A stretch of 64,000 nt of DNA from Plasmodiophora brassicae (taxonomy: Eukaryota > Endomyxa: Phytomyxea > Phytomyxea > Plasmodiophorida): assembly GCA_036867785.1 (NCBI GenBank), contig CP145420.1, positions 806,001 through 870,000 on the forward strand, read 5' to 3'. Position 1 is the stretch's first letter, and each line of letters begins with the position of its first letter. Both the position numbers and the translations under genes were made by a program. The notes beneath the pieces are model-generated. The model made no database searches. It worked only from the letters and a program-made list of their open reading frames with translations, and was not told the origin of the DNA. Below, one piece after another: positions 52,026-62,292 of this stretch.

Positions 52026-52991
52026 ATGACGGCGTCGTGTATGGGGTCCTGGGGCGCTGGCACTGTCAGGAGTGCGTCGATGCGCTGGGCCGAGATCGTG
52101 CTGGCGAATGTGCAGGAGTCAGCGGGTTTTGACGATCGCGCATGGTGCGTCCCCGCGTCTGATCCTGGAATTTGCAGAGCGTTCGCCGAGGCATTCGCGG
52201 TTCAGACCGAGATTACTAGGGACGTGGTTGGAAAATGTACTCTGCGGCGGCTGCGACGCTGGCCACTGGGCGGCATCGATCGGCTAATTGTCGCTGACGA
52301 TGTCGCGCTGAGACGAATATTCGGGTTCTGGACATGCTTCGGCACGATCGTGTCGCGTTTAACCTGCGGATCGGCATCGGAGGAAGCCGTGCTGAAGGCA
52401 GTTCTTACGATTCTTGTCCAGGCGTGGCAGACGTACTTTGACGTAATGGAGTTCGCGCGAGACGTCCACGGGTTGTCAACGAAGTCAGTCGCGAAAAGCC
52501 GATTTGTGAAGCACATCCTGGCGACGGCGTCGAAGCTCGAGTTGGAACGCGATGAACTGCTGTACTTCGTCGGGTCTCGCCGCGGATCCGTTGCCGTATC
52601 CGAGAAAGTCGAGTCCATGCGTGTGACGCGTCACTCTGCTGCCGACCCCGCGAAGCAGCCCAGATTGCCAAGGAGCGAGCTGATCTGTGCACCTCTGATG
52701 CTTCTTCGGGAACGCCTTGCGCCTTGGAATCACGCGCTCCAGAATAAGAGAATTCTGGCGCCACTGTTCCAACTGTCCAGCATCGAGCGCAGCGTGATGG
52801 CATGGGAGTCTCACAAATTCGACGTGGTCTCGATCCTGCTTCTGGAAGCCGACACGCTCGGCCGTGCCGCTTTCCAGATCCCAGGCGGGTCTGTCGCCCA
52901 CGAGGGCATCAGGAACTCGCTTATCAGGGCGTTTGAGGCGGCTCGGGCCAACATTTGCGCGACAACAAACGATTCGTCGAAGTGGTGCTGA
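52026..52991 (+). CDS. Helical hypothetical protein
   Basis: 321 residues from the first ATG (MTASCMGSWGAG), no intron. Mostly alpha-helical with even hydrophobic spacing (RIFGFWTCFGTIVSRL, AVLKAVLTILVQAWQTYFDVMEFA, SRFVKHILATASKLELERDELLYFVG, ICAPLMLLRERLAPWNHAL). No signal peptide, membrane helix or motif was recognised. Convergent with the quinolinate phosphoribosyltransferase gene (182 bp apart). Codon use resembles that of neighbouring genes, so it is probably real. Confidence 0.6.
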   Translation: MTASCMGSWGAGTVRSASMRWAEIVLANVQESAGFDDRAWCVPASDPGICRAFAEAFAVQTEITRDVVGKCTLRRLRRWPLGGIDRLIVADDVALRRIFGFWTCFGTIVSRLTCGSASEEAVLKAVLTILVQAWQTYFDVMEFARDVHGLSTKSVAKSRFVKHILATASKLELERDELLYFVGSRRGSVAVSEKVESMRVTRHSAADPAKQPRLPRSELICAPLMLLRERLAPWNHALQNKRILAPLFQLSSIERSVMAWESHKFDVVSILLLEADTLGRAAFQIPGGSVAHEGIRNSLIRAFEAARANICATTNDSSKWC

Positions 52992-53172
52992 TACACAGGG
53001 AGGTCCTGAAGCACTCCACACTGTAGCGTATACCTCATGTTCGACTCAAGGTCAACGAATCCCGTACAGAGACAGGTGAACACACGCCCAGTCGCCAGCA
53101 AGCATGCACAAGCCTCACCATCCACAGTAATGAATCGGTCCGCGATGTGTATTCTGGCCCGTCCGATAATAC

Positions 53173-54298
53173 TTATTGGCCATGAGACGTTGGCGTTTGC
53201 GCCTGCATCGAGAAAATCTTCAGCGATATGTCCAGGGCATTCACAGAGTGCGTCAGCATCCCGCTGGATATGTAATCGACGCCGGTAGCGGCGATATCAG
53301 CCACGGTTTCCAGGCTCACATTGCCCTGCCTGGACCGTTAGGTACGGATTGGCATGAGACCCAGAGCACTTACGCTGGCTTCCGTCGGGACTTTCCCGGC
53401 GATGAAATCAACGGCCGCTTGCAGCACTGACGTGTCAACCTTGTTCGTCGTCTTGTCGATCGAAACCATATTGTCGAGCAGGATCCGCGTTACGCCATCC
53501 AGGGCGCGCACCTCACGAACTTCGTGGAGCGTCCGCGCTTCAACGACAATCTCCATCGGCTTCAGGTCCTGATGTCCGTTCAAGTAACTGTCACGCCATT
53601 CAGCTAACGCGTAGGACGGTAATCACACGATTTACGTACGCCTGGACTCTTTCGAACGCCGCAGTTATGCTTCCAGCCGCTTTGATGTGGTTGTCTTTGA
53701 TCATGACAGCATCGTAGAGGCCGAAACGGTGGTTGACCCCGCCACCGATTTCGACGGCCCGCTTGTCAAGGACGCGATTCAGAGGCGCTGTCTTCCGAGT
53801 ATCCAGCAGTCTGGCCTGCGATCCGACGGAACGGATCTTGTCCACCATTGCCCTGGTGGTCGTGGCGATTCCCGACATTCTCTGCATTATATTGAGCGCC
53901 AGGCGCTCTCCTGACAGTACTGCCCGAGCGGAACCAGCAATCTACCTCACGAGATGCGGTTAGAGTACGAAGGTGCCAGGCTCGTCGCACGAACCTTTCC
54001 AATTGGGGTCCCAGCACGAACAAACGATCCTTCTTCCACATCCCACTGCAGGTATACTTCTGGATCGAGCTACGAAAGACAGCGGTTCAAAAGAACGACC
54101 TTGCGGCAGGCACGCGCAACCGACCTGCTCGAAGACGGTTCGCACGGCTTCGTATCCGGCGACGACGCCATCGCCCTTGACGAGAAACGTCGCCTGCGCG
54201 ACAGCGTGCTGCGGGACAGTCGCTTGCGTCGTCACGTCGCCGTTGGTCCCCAGGTCCTCGACCAGAGCATCCTTGATGAGCACGCTCAGCGATGTCAT
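53173..54298 (-). CDS. QPRT: Quinolinate phosphoribosyltransferase (NAD synthesis)
   Basis: Five exons (54125-54298, 53995-54069, 53640-53941, 53374-53587, 53173-53325) with introns of 55, 53, 52 and 48 nt give 305 residues. It converts quinolinate and PRPP to nicotinate mononucleotide, CO2 and pyrophosphate. Visible family blocks: [132 protein letters not shown]. Phosphate- and quinolinate-binding Arg/Lys/His residues (R-K-T, H-R, K-D-N-H) are intact. Its presence implies de novo NAD synthesis from quinolinate. Confidence 0.96.
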
Positions 54299-54809
54299 CG
54301 TCGCATCGACAATTCGCGATCGAATTCTGCACCGATTTTTGCGACGAACGAAAAATGTTCGTCGCGTGAATGCACGGACCGGATCAGCCAACCCGGTTAA
54401 CATGGAACGCGACTGCCTAGAGTGGCTACTTGGACGGCGAACGAAAACCCAGGAAGCGGCAACGCTAACGGAACACTGATAAATGTCAAAGAAGTACTGA
54501 AGACCTGCATCGGGAGCTAGGCAAGGTTGTCGAAGAAAAATAGGGGGCAGCTCGGTAAGCATGTGGCGTTGCGGGACATATTGCGGAACACGTCGCCACG
54601 GTAGGTGTTCCGTGGGGTGACACTGACAGTGCGTCGCACTCGGCGCTTGTGTGCCGGAATATTCCACGAGGGGAGCCGCCGCGGACTCCGGGGCTGCCAA
54701 TCCTGCCATCGCTGACTGCGATCGTCACTCCAAATCAGAGCCCGCCCGCAATGGTATCGTCGTTTACGGGATGGCGCGCTGCGGTGGCTGACCACTCGTG
54801 TAGGCAACC
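54299..54809. promoter_or_regulatory. Shared upstream region of QPRT and Hsp10 genes
   Basis: 511 bp between two divergent starts. No clear heat-shock element array could be named with confidence; several nGAAn/nTTCn blocks are present but irregular. Antisense open frames here have no support. Confidence 0.4.
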
Positions 54810-55124
54810 ATGTCGCGTGCCTTCTCCAAGGTTAAGCCTCTCCTCGACCGTGTCCTGGTCCGCAAGATCGTCCCGCAAACGAAGACCGCCGGCGGTGTCA
54901 TGCTGCCCGAATCCGCCCAGCAGCGCCTGAATCAGGGTGTCGTCGTGTCCGTCGGTCCCGGTCGTATGGCCGACGATGGCAAGCGGATGGAGATGAGCGT
55001 CAAGGAAGGCGACCATGTCCTGCTACCGGAGTACGGTGGTAACACCGTCCATGTCGACACGGACGCCAAGGAGGACCTTGTCTTGTACAGAGATGAGGAT
55101 ATTCTCGGTGTCATCGAGAAATAA
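54810..55124 (+). CDS. HSPE1: Mitochondrial 10-kDa chaperonin (GroES/Cpn10)
   Basis: 104 residues, intronless. It caps the Hsp60 chamber in the mitochondrial matrix. Conserved features in order: KVKPLLDRVLVRKI, the mobile loop TKTAGGVMLPESAQQRLNQG (binds Hsp60), VVSVGPGRMADDGKRM, VKEGDHVLLPEYGG and the C-terminal strand ILGVIEK. The N-terminus MSRAFSKVKP acts as the matrix signal in relatives. Typical length, nothing unusual. Confidence 0.97.
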   Translation: MSRAFSKVKPLLDRVLVRKIVPQTKTAGGVMLPESAQQRLNQGVVVSVGPGRMADDGKRMEMSVKEGDHVLLPEYGGNTVHVDTDAKEDLVLYRDEDILGVIEK

Positions 55125-55483
55125 GTTGGTCTGATCCATTCGAGCATCAGCAAGACGGGGACCCTTGGAAATACATTGCGCGCCGCTTTGCCAACGAAAT
55201 GCTATCCACAACGCCGCCGTTTTCGGAAGGGATTCTCGTCCCTTTCCACTGGCGGAACCTCGCGTAACGTTAGCACCAGAACTCATCATTGGATATGTCG
55301 TGGCTGTTCATCCTTGCAATGCTGCACAGGTTCCGCAACCTAGTAAAAGGCGATAACACTGGTCGCTGCACTGACTCGCATGATTTCACGGTCGTCAATT
55401 CTGCCAACTTCAGCAGGTCTATTGTAGGGATCGTCTAGCTGTTCGCGGTCAACGATTGCTGGTCCCACTAACCGAGATCTTAG

Positions 55484-55690
55484 GTGGGTTGCTTCGGGGA
55501 TTGCATCGAATCATCCAGCCCGCGCTGTTTTACCGGTTGCATGGCAGTGCCTCTGGGCATGCTCAAGGCAGAGTGCTCCTCGTGTTTCGAAGAGTATTTC
55601 GAATGCGACTACCAATGCGATCATGGGCAATCGCATCCGAACTGCTGGACGGAATGCCAAGATCGGGCCGACGAGTGCGCGTTCTCGTAA
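55484..55690 (+). CDS. Candidate small cysteine-rich protein (3' exon)
   Basis: A 68-codon frame with 11 Cys, several in C-x3-C spacing (CFGDC, CFTGC, CDYQC, CWTEC) and ending ADECAFS. The frame begins without a convincing ATG (GTG), so it is probably the last exon of a gene whose first exon lies upstream. A frame starting MSWLFILAMLH at 55285 looks like a signal peptide, but the splice joining them is not established. Paired C-x3-C suggests a disulfide-rich secreted protein or a CHCH-type intermembrane-space protein. Confidence 0.4.
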   Translation: MGCFGDCIESSSPRCFTGCMAVPLGMLKAECSSCFEEYFECDYQCDHGQSHPNCWTECQDRADECAFS

Positions 55691-55751
55691 CAGACACAAA
55701 GGGCTTCAATCCGAAAGCAAACTGGAGACACATGTGATAGAATTGGAATAT

Positions 55752-56481
55752 TCATTCCTGCATGTCGACGTCAACGAACGACTCGAAGCGCCCATCGGAC
55801 CAGACGCACAGCGGGACGATCTTGAAGACGGCAATCTTCTGGTCGAACAGCTTCAGCAGGCGACCCTGCTCAGGCGTGAGAACATCGCCGACAGAGCAGA
55901 CCTTGTGGTTGCGGGCGAGCTCAATTACGCCCTTGTTCAACTTCGTGTCCATGCCGAGTTGCCGCAACGTTGTCTCCATGGAGAACGGCATGTCGATGAC
56001 CCCTGCAGGGACCGTGAAATCGACCGTGGAGACGAACCCAGACCTTGCGAATTCGTCAACTTGCGCCGATTCGAAGTACGACTGGACTTCGCTTGATGGC
56101 GAGTTTGTGAACATGACACCGCAATCGCCTTTTAGGAAAGTCGACAGCTGGCTAAGGTTCTCCTTGTACTCATCATCTGCAGTCCGCCCTAGCGCAACCG
56201 ACACAAGCTTATTCTAAACAGTTCGAGAGTTGCGTTCAGCACAGAAATTGAAAACTGCTGACGTTCCGACCGACCTTTCCGAAGAAAAACCTGGATGTGG
56301 ACCAGTCGCCGCGCACCGTCTTCAACAAGTTGTTTCGCATGTTCTGGACGCGGATGATGTAGATGTGGGAGTACTTCTCCACGCATTCCCTAATCAAGTC
56401 TAGATGCGCTGCCTTTGCCGGACGTGCCTTCTTCAACGTCTTCGTCAAGGTTACAACCTTGGCACGTTTCGACTTCGGCAT
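55752..56481 (-). CDS. MRTO4: MRTO4 / Mrt4 ribosome-assembly factor (uL10-like)
   Basis: Exons 56275-56481 and 55752-56213 (61-nt intron) give 222 residues. Mrt4 is a nuclear paralogue of ribosomal stalk protein P0 that holds its place on pre-60S particles. Sequence: MPKSKRAKVVTLTKTLKK, the rRNA-binding YIIRVQNMRNNLLKTVR, FFFGKNKLVSVALGR (across the intron), GVMFTNSPSSEV, DFARSG, FSMETTLRQLGMDTKLNKGVIEL and the family hallmark GDVLTPEQGRLLKLF. The C-terminal acidic tail seen in animals is short here. All expected regions are present. Confidence 0.95.
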
Positions 56482-56752
56482 CGTGCGAGATTACTGTGTC
56501 GACCTTCGAGGAGACGCAGTGCCCGGAGTCCGCCACGGACTTCGCGGACACCGCCGGCGGACCCGGACAGTGGTAAGTGAGGTCGTTGAAAGCTGAAACA
56601 ACCACTTTACGTGCATGTAACGCCGAATTCCCATTGGACGCCTAAACCTCGCTCTAGCACAGGTACACACACTTCAATAATATAACATTGTTATCAGAGG
56701 ATCGATGCCAATTGCTTGCCAGCTATGGCCATTTACCTACACGGAAAAGCTA

Positions 56753-57653
56753 TCAGCAAATGGTATCCCTGATTCTTGGCGTATTGGCTACAACGTACCT
56801 GGCCAAGGCAGATATGATAACGATGATCATTGTCAGGATGAAAAATCCGATATAGGACTGAATAAAATGCTTGGGCGATACAAATCGCCCCTTGAACGTG
56901 ATCAACATCCAGCAGTAGAACATTGACCATGTCTTTCCCATGTTACGCAGAGCCTGTGAGCAATGGTGATGGCAGTTGTTCGTGACGATATTATGCTAAC
57001 GAACACGATGATGAATGTCAATGTCTGCCACACTCGCTGGTGCCAATGGATCCAACCATCATGGCTCTGTACTTTGAATCCGCCGCCTCTATTGCCGCAT
57101 CCCACGCCTCGGCAACAGACATATCCGGAGGCAAATTTGGGTAGGAGCAGGAACGCGGGTCAATCCGATAGTATCTATAGCAATGTCGACGTCATTACAT
57201 AGAATAATGCTTGGGAAAGGTAGCGTTCATACCGAGTCACGGCGCCGACCATGAATTGATCGATGCCAATATAGAATGGCCCGGCAAAGTCATGGATCCT
57301 GTAGAGTTACTCTGAACGTCCTGCGACATCTGACCTGCAGCAGTTTCAAATCCATACCGGCCTTGGGAATCCTGACCAAGAAACGCGCTCCTTAGCTGGA
57401 GACGCGCGAGCGCGGATCGCTGTCAGGAGAACGTACCGTAATTCCCAGGTGCCCAATGAACGGAAGAATCCACCTGCGGCGACGATGTAAACACTACAAC
57501 CGGAGCAGCGTGATCGCGGTACAGAACGGACGAGATGATGGGCAACGGCCCCCAGACGAGGCAGAACGGGAACCGGTTGCGCGCGGGATCCATCCGCGCG
57601 CCGCCGCCGTCCAGCTCGTACGCGCGGGACACAATCGGGGCCCCCTCCTGCAT
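56753..57653 (-). CDS. TMEM222: TMEM222 / RTE1-family membrane protein (DUF778)
   Basis: Six exons (57523-57653, 57437-57473, 57358-57371, 57233-57298, 57057-57174, 56753-56995) with introns of 49, 65, 59, 58 and 61 nt give 202 residues; exon 3 is only 14 nt. Family blocks emerge only after splicing: RNRFPFCLVWGPLPIIS, WILPFIGHLGIT, HDFAGPFYIG, RYYRIDP, AWDAAIEAADSKYRAMM, HNIVTNNCHHHCSQALRNM. Two C-terminal membrane helices follow (WSMFYCWMLITF, IGFFILTMIIVIISALA). Plant RTE1 relatives act on ethylene receptors at the Golgi/ER; the protist role is unknown. Start at MQEGAP is preferred; an in-frame Met at 57770 would add 39 residues. Confidence 0.92.
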
Positions 57654-57998
57654 TGAGGCGCGACCCGCCGAAACGTCAAATCGAACGACGCCTCGGAGCT
57701 GTCCTACGACCTCTGTACGTAACCCCCCGGAGCCCCCCGCCTCCACACACTGACTTCTAAAATACGTCATCGGCGAACTTTCTCAAAATTCGCGAAACGA
57801 TTTTGTTGGGGAACGCTGTCGTCCACTGCAGTCATTCCTATTATTTTCCTGCCGATCTCCGCAGCGACCTGCCCTGGTCGATGGCGGTCTGCTGCGCGGC
57901 TGCACTCAAACGAGCCGTACCCTGCGTGAGCGTAACAGGTCGGCGCGCCTGAGCGGACCACGCTGCTGACGACGTCGTCGGCGTCGGTGCCGACGGTG

Positions 57999-60362
57999 AT
58001 GATTCGAGCCGTGCCTGGACGGGTGCTGTTGCGCCGGACGCGCCTGTGCACTGCGGCGGCGCCAGTGCCCCGGCCACGACAGCCCCCTGATCCGGTCGCG
58101 TTCGAGGATTGTATGTCGCGGCGCCCGTCGGCTGCGCTCGCCGTTGGCCTGTTTCAGAGCGAACAGGATCCCGACCGTGCCTGGGCGGTGTTCCAGCGTG
58201 TACTGGAGTCTGGCGTCTGGGCCGATGTCCGATTCTTCCACGCAATGATGGCGTTCTGCAAGCGATGCGCGCCGATGAAGGCGCCGGACGTGATGGCGGC
58301 GACCGTGTCCCAACGAATTCCTGTCCCCGACGTTCTCTTCTGCACGTTCCTTGCGGCGTGTCAAAAGGCGGACCCCCCACTGACCCGCGAAGCCTTCGAC
58401 CTGTACAGGAATTGTGGCCCGCGCTCCCACAACTCCATCTTTGGTGTCGCAAACCTCTGCAGGGTATCCGGTCAGCCCGCATTAGCCCTATCGCTCGTGT
58501 CGGACGCTATCGACAACAACGTGGAGTTCAGCGAGGCACTGTTATCCCTGTTCGCCGCCTGCTGTGCGGAATCGCAATGCGGGGACGGCGCCGACACTGC
58601 TGAACGCCTGCTGGAACGAGTGCGGTCAGGCAGCATTGCACCTCCACGAAACTATCCGCTGTTCGCTAACCTCATCACCGCGCTGCTGTCACAGGGCGGG
58701 GTCGACCCCGCTCTGCGTGCCCTGGACGTGATGGATTCTGTCGGCATGCCTCCGTCCATGCCGATCTACACGAACGTCCTGTCGGGCGCTGTCAAAGCAG
58801 GTCGTCTTGACGACGCGTTGAACGTCTTCAGGGCAATGACGCAACGCGGCTGCTCTGTTGACGGGATCGTCTTCACGAGCCTTGTTTCGCTGTGTGGTCG
58901 AAATTCGAATATGCCTGCCGTCGAGTCGCTGTACGCGTACGCTCGTGACCGTGCATTGCTCGTAGGCAACCAGTTCGTTGCCTGCGCGTTCGTCTCCGCA
59001 TTCGATCGTTGCGGCAAGGTTGACCTCGCTGAGGACGTCTATGGCAAGGTGCCGAGTCCTGACCCAGCCACCTTGACGTCCATGATCAGCGCTTACTGCC
59101 GGCACGGCAGAATCTCGGACGCGATCTCCATCGTGAAACAGATGGAGTCGTCTGGGGCACCAGCGCCAGTCGAAGCGTACAACGCTGTCGTTACTGCCGT
59201 TGCCAAATCTGGTCGGACCCGTGACGCTTTGGACTTGTTCCAGTCAATGGTCGATGCAGACCTGAAAATCGACGTGCCAATGTTCGCATGCCTTATCGCT
59301 GCGTGTGGTCGATGCAGGGACCTTCCCTCCGTCCACAAGCTCTACCGTTACGCGCGAGTCGAGAACACGCCCCTCATGGGAAGCGATGTCGTCGTCAGCG
59401 CATTCGTATCTGGGTTCTCCAACTGCTGCCACCTGGACGCCGCTCAGCACGCTTTTGAAAGCTCCCCGGTCGCACCGACCGTTGCGACATACAACGCCAT
59501 GATCGCGGCGTACTGCCACCAAGGGCAGCTGTCCAACGCGACGAACCTGTTCGCTCAGATGCGGGCCTCACGAATCGACCCTTCGTCACATACGCTGTCG
59601 TCGTTGCTGTCAGGGTGCGCTCATGTTGGCGACGCGGCCCGTGCGGACGCGTTCCTGTCCGACTTCGCCAGGCAGTGGTCTTTCCCATTGCTTCCTTCCC
59701 ACCTGACGCACATCGTCGACCTACAAGGACGAGCTGGCAACCTGGACATAGCTGAACGAATCGCATCTGCCTCGTCCGGCTCGTTGCCCTGGGTCACGTT
59801 CCTGACGGCCTGCATCAGGCGAGGCGACATTCCGCATGCTGAACGCGCATTCGCCAGGATACTCGCGATGGACAATTATGCCGCTTCCTACGCGTGCACC
59901 CTGATGTTGAACATGTACGGTCATGCTGGGCAGGATTCCGCTGCGTCCAGGCTGATGACGTTCATGGAGGCGAGGGGAATCGCACGCATTCCCGACCGGA
60001 CGACGCTGCTGCTCGATGACCAGTGCCCGTCGTTCGAGGGAGGCCATTCGTGCAGCCGCGATCACACACGTCTGATCGATCGCGCGCTTGCACACGGCTA
60101 CACGCCTGATCTGACGTCCGACGCCGACCAGACGGCCTGTCAAACTGTGTTCCAGCACAGCGAGAAGCTCGCGATAGCGTTCTCGCTGGCCGCCGGTGGG
60201 ACCTCACCGATTCGCCTGGCGCGGGCCCTGCCCACCTGCCCCGACTGCCACGACTTCATGAAGATCGTCTCTGGCGTGTACGCCAGGGACATTTTCGTTC
60301 GAAACGGGTCCCGTTGCCATCATTTCCACAATGGCCGATGCTCATGCGCCGACTACTGGTAA
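57999..60362 (+). CDS. Pentatricopeptide protein with DYW deaminase domain (2)
   Basis: A single exon of 787 codons starting MIRAVPGRVLLRRTRLCTAA, an Arg-rich mitochondrial presequence candidate. Tandem PPR motifs span about residues 50-640 (PIYTNVLSGAVKAGRLDDAL, ATLTSMISAYCRHGRISDAI, EAYNAVVTAVAKSGRTRDAL). An E-type region follows (LPWVTFLTACIRRGDIPHAERAFARIL), then a full DYW domain: HSEKLAIAFSL, IRLARALPTCPDCHDFMKI and CHHFHNGRCSCADYW. Catalytic Glu and both zinc sites are intact. It shares the domain plan and wording of the N-terminal half (FCKRCAPMKAPDV vs FCRRVQPHKAADV) with the protein at 30.6 kb, so the two are paralogues. Probably an organelle C-to-U editing factor. Confidence 0.94.
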   Translation: MIRAVPGRVLLRRTRLCTAAAPVPRPRQPPDPVAFEDCMSRRPSAALAVGLFQSEQDPDRAWAVFQRVLESGVWADVRFFHAMMAFCKRCAPMKAPDVMAATVSQRIPVPDVLFCTFLAACQKADPPLTREAFDLYRNCGPRSHNSIFGVANLCRVSGQPALALSLVSDAIDNNVEFSEALLSLFAACCAESQCGDGADTAERLLERVRSGSIAPPRNYPLFANLITALLSQGGVDPALRALDVMDSVGMPPSMPIYTNVLSGAVKAGRLDDALNVFRAMTQRGCSVDGIVFTSLVSLCGRNSNMPAVESLYAYARDRALLVGNQFVACAFVSAFDRCGKVDLAEDVYGKVPSPDPATLTSMISAYCRHGRISDAISIVKQMESSGAPAPVEAYNAVVTAVAKSGRTRDALDLFQSMVDADLKIDVPMFACLIAACGRCRDLPSVHKLYRYARVENTPLMGSDVVVSAFVSGFSNCCHLDAAQHAFESSPVAPTVATYNAMIAAYCHQGQLSNATNLFAQMRASRIDPSSHTLSSLLSGCAHVGDAARADAFLSDFARQWSFPLLPSHLTHIVDLQGRAGNLDIAERIASASSGSLPWVTFLTACIRRGDIPHAERAFARILAMDNYAASYACTLMLNMYGHAGQDSAASRLMTFMEARGIARIPDRTTLLLDDQCPSFEGGHSCSRDHTRLIDRALAHGYTPDLTSDADQTACQTVFQHSEKLAIAFSLAAGGTSPIRLARALPTCPDCHDFMKIVSGVYARDIFVRNGSRCHHFHNGRCSCADYW

Positions 60363-60538
60363 ACCATTATGCTGCTACGTCGCTCGAACCGCATGCTGTC
60401 ACGAGCAGCTGTCGCCGGGCCGGACGTCGAAGACACGGTGGCACCACGACAATACAGAGCTGAACGTCACCGTTTGGTGAGTCACGCTTCTGCGTCGGGT
60501 GCCGGCTCCGACAACCAGGCATTGCACATTCCTTGAAC

Positions 60539-61714
60539 ATGCGGGCGCTGCTGGCCTGTTGTTGCCTCGCCGTTATCACGTGCTGTCTGGTTCGATCGCA
60601 GGCCGGTTGTGAGGGTGGCCGTCGCCCTGTCATTGTTGTCGGTCTCGACGGCCTGGGTAGCGAGTACCTCACCGACCACGCCATGCTTACGTACGCCCCG
60701 AATCTTGCTGGCCTATTCGCCAATGGGGCATCGACCGTCGATGCGGAGACGTTCATTCCTGTGCTATCCTTGTACTTGCCAACCATGGCAATGTTGTTCG
60801 AGGTTAATTCACCGACCTGTGCCGATGCAGGCCCAACTGGGCGGCGCTTCTGTTGGGGACGTCGCCCTCAGTGACCGGCATCGTCGACAACGACTTTGGA
60901 GATTCGGCGGCCGTTGTGGCACGATGCACGACGCTTCTAGACGCAATCGAGCGAAGGTGCGGGTCCCATGCTGTTGACCTCCCCCCCGTTTGGCTCTGAC
61001 GCAAACACGCAGGAACGGGATGACAACCTCCATGTACCTGAATTGGGCGCCGCTGACCTACCTGAAAGGCCGGGCCAACACGACTGTCGACATTGTGGAC
61101 GGATCCGGCAATGTCGTCGACGCATTCCTCAACTCGAAACGTCTGACGAACTTCACGTTTATCCACGTGGGCGTCATCGACGAAGCGGGGTACTGGCACC
61201 ATTGTTGCCTTACTGTACGTCCCGACCGCACGTTCCGACACTCGACACAGGCATCAGTTCGGCTGGGGCGGCGCTGAGTACTACGATGCCGTCAAGGTGG
61301 CCGACAACCTGATCGGGGGCATCCTGCGGCGCGCTGCTCGATCCGATGCCATTGTCGTCACCGTATCCGACCATGGCGGTTCCGGAGACGTTCACGATGT
61401 CAACGCTGCCGAAGGTAACGTACGATCGGCCCCCGATAGACGCGCCTCTTAACTGACGGCGTACGCTCGGTTCAGCACGTCGCGTCCCGATTGGGTTCTG
61501 GAGCAGCCGCGCCTGGGACGTCCACAGGCAGCAATTGGCATCGGTTCGGAACCTGGCCGATGTGGCTGCGACGATCGCCCATGTGATGGGCGTTCCTCGT
61601 CCGGCGCACTGGACCGGATCGTCGGCAGCGGGTGACATATTCGCATGCGACCCAGGCGCCCTCCTGTTGGAGCAGTCACGCCGCCGGTCGTGCAACCTAG
61701 GCAGTCACCAATGA
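60539..61714 (+). CDS. Secreted alkaline-phosphatase-superfamily phosphodiesterase
   Basis: Five exons (60539-60771, 60831-60956, 61013-61189, 61251-61414, 61476-61714) with introns of 59, 56, 61 and 61 nt give 312 residues. Signal peptide MRALLACCCLAVITCCLVRS. The metal site starts VIVVGLDGLGSEYL; the nucleophile position is in SLPNWAALLLGTSPSVTGI (created across intron 1, where Ser/Thr-P-N-W is the usual pattern). FIHVGVIDEAGHQFGWGG (intron 3) supplies Asp and His, and VTVSDHGGSG the second Asp-His pair. The tail RNLADVAATIAHVMGV matches the family. Related enzymes cleave nucleotide or lipid phosphodiesters outside the cell. The nucleophile (Leu-Pro-Asn here versus Thr/Ser-Pro-Asn) appears shifted and should be examined. 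Confidence 0.82.
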
Positions 61715-62292
61715 ATACCACACTGCTTTGCTGTGTGCAATATGCTGGTGCCCACTCCATGGCTGGTGGCAGCCCATCTCGACTGCGCTGGCAGCGACCC
61801 CATTTCGTGCAGGGATAGTGAAGGCGTTGAAGAAGCCACAGTGTCAGCACTTGCCGTGGCCCTCATCCGTTGAAACAACTTGTCAATCCCAATGCGATCA
61901 ACACAGATTCACCGTCCGCTGTTCCCGAAGCTGCTCGGAGCGGTTGCCGAAGTGAAAACGGAATTATCTGTGCAGATCCCAGGTGCGAACAGAAATAGCG
62001 CGATGGACGCAGTCGTGACGCATGGCTCGCGCACCTCACCGGCCACGGAGCACGCATTGACGAGTCAACTTGCGAACACCAGTGACGTACGTGCGAACTG
62101 CGAGTGCGCATCACATGACGTCATCGGTCGGCATGCGCGCGACGGGGCGGCTCTGACGTCCCGCGCTGCCCTCCTCGTGCTGCCCATTGCCCAAACTATT
62201 GCCGTGTGTATACGACCCGTCGCTTATACGTATTTGATAACACCCGTCCACAGTCACATCCTGATACCTAAATCGCCATACCGCCGGTAACG
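61715..62292. other. Intergenic, no supported feature
   Basis: 578 bases. A plus-strand frame (61880-62290) is open but Thr/Ala/Val-rich with no family look; it may be the 5' region of the zinc-finger gene. Confidence 0.5.
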
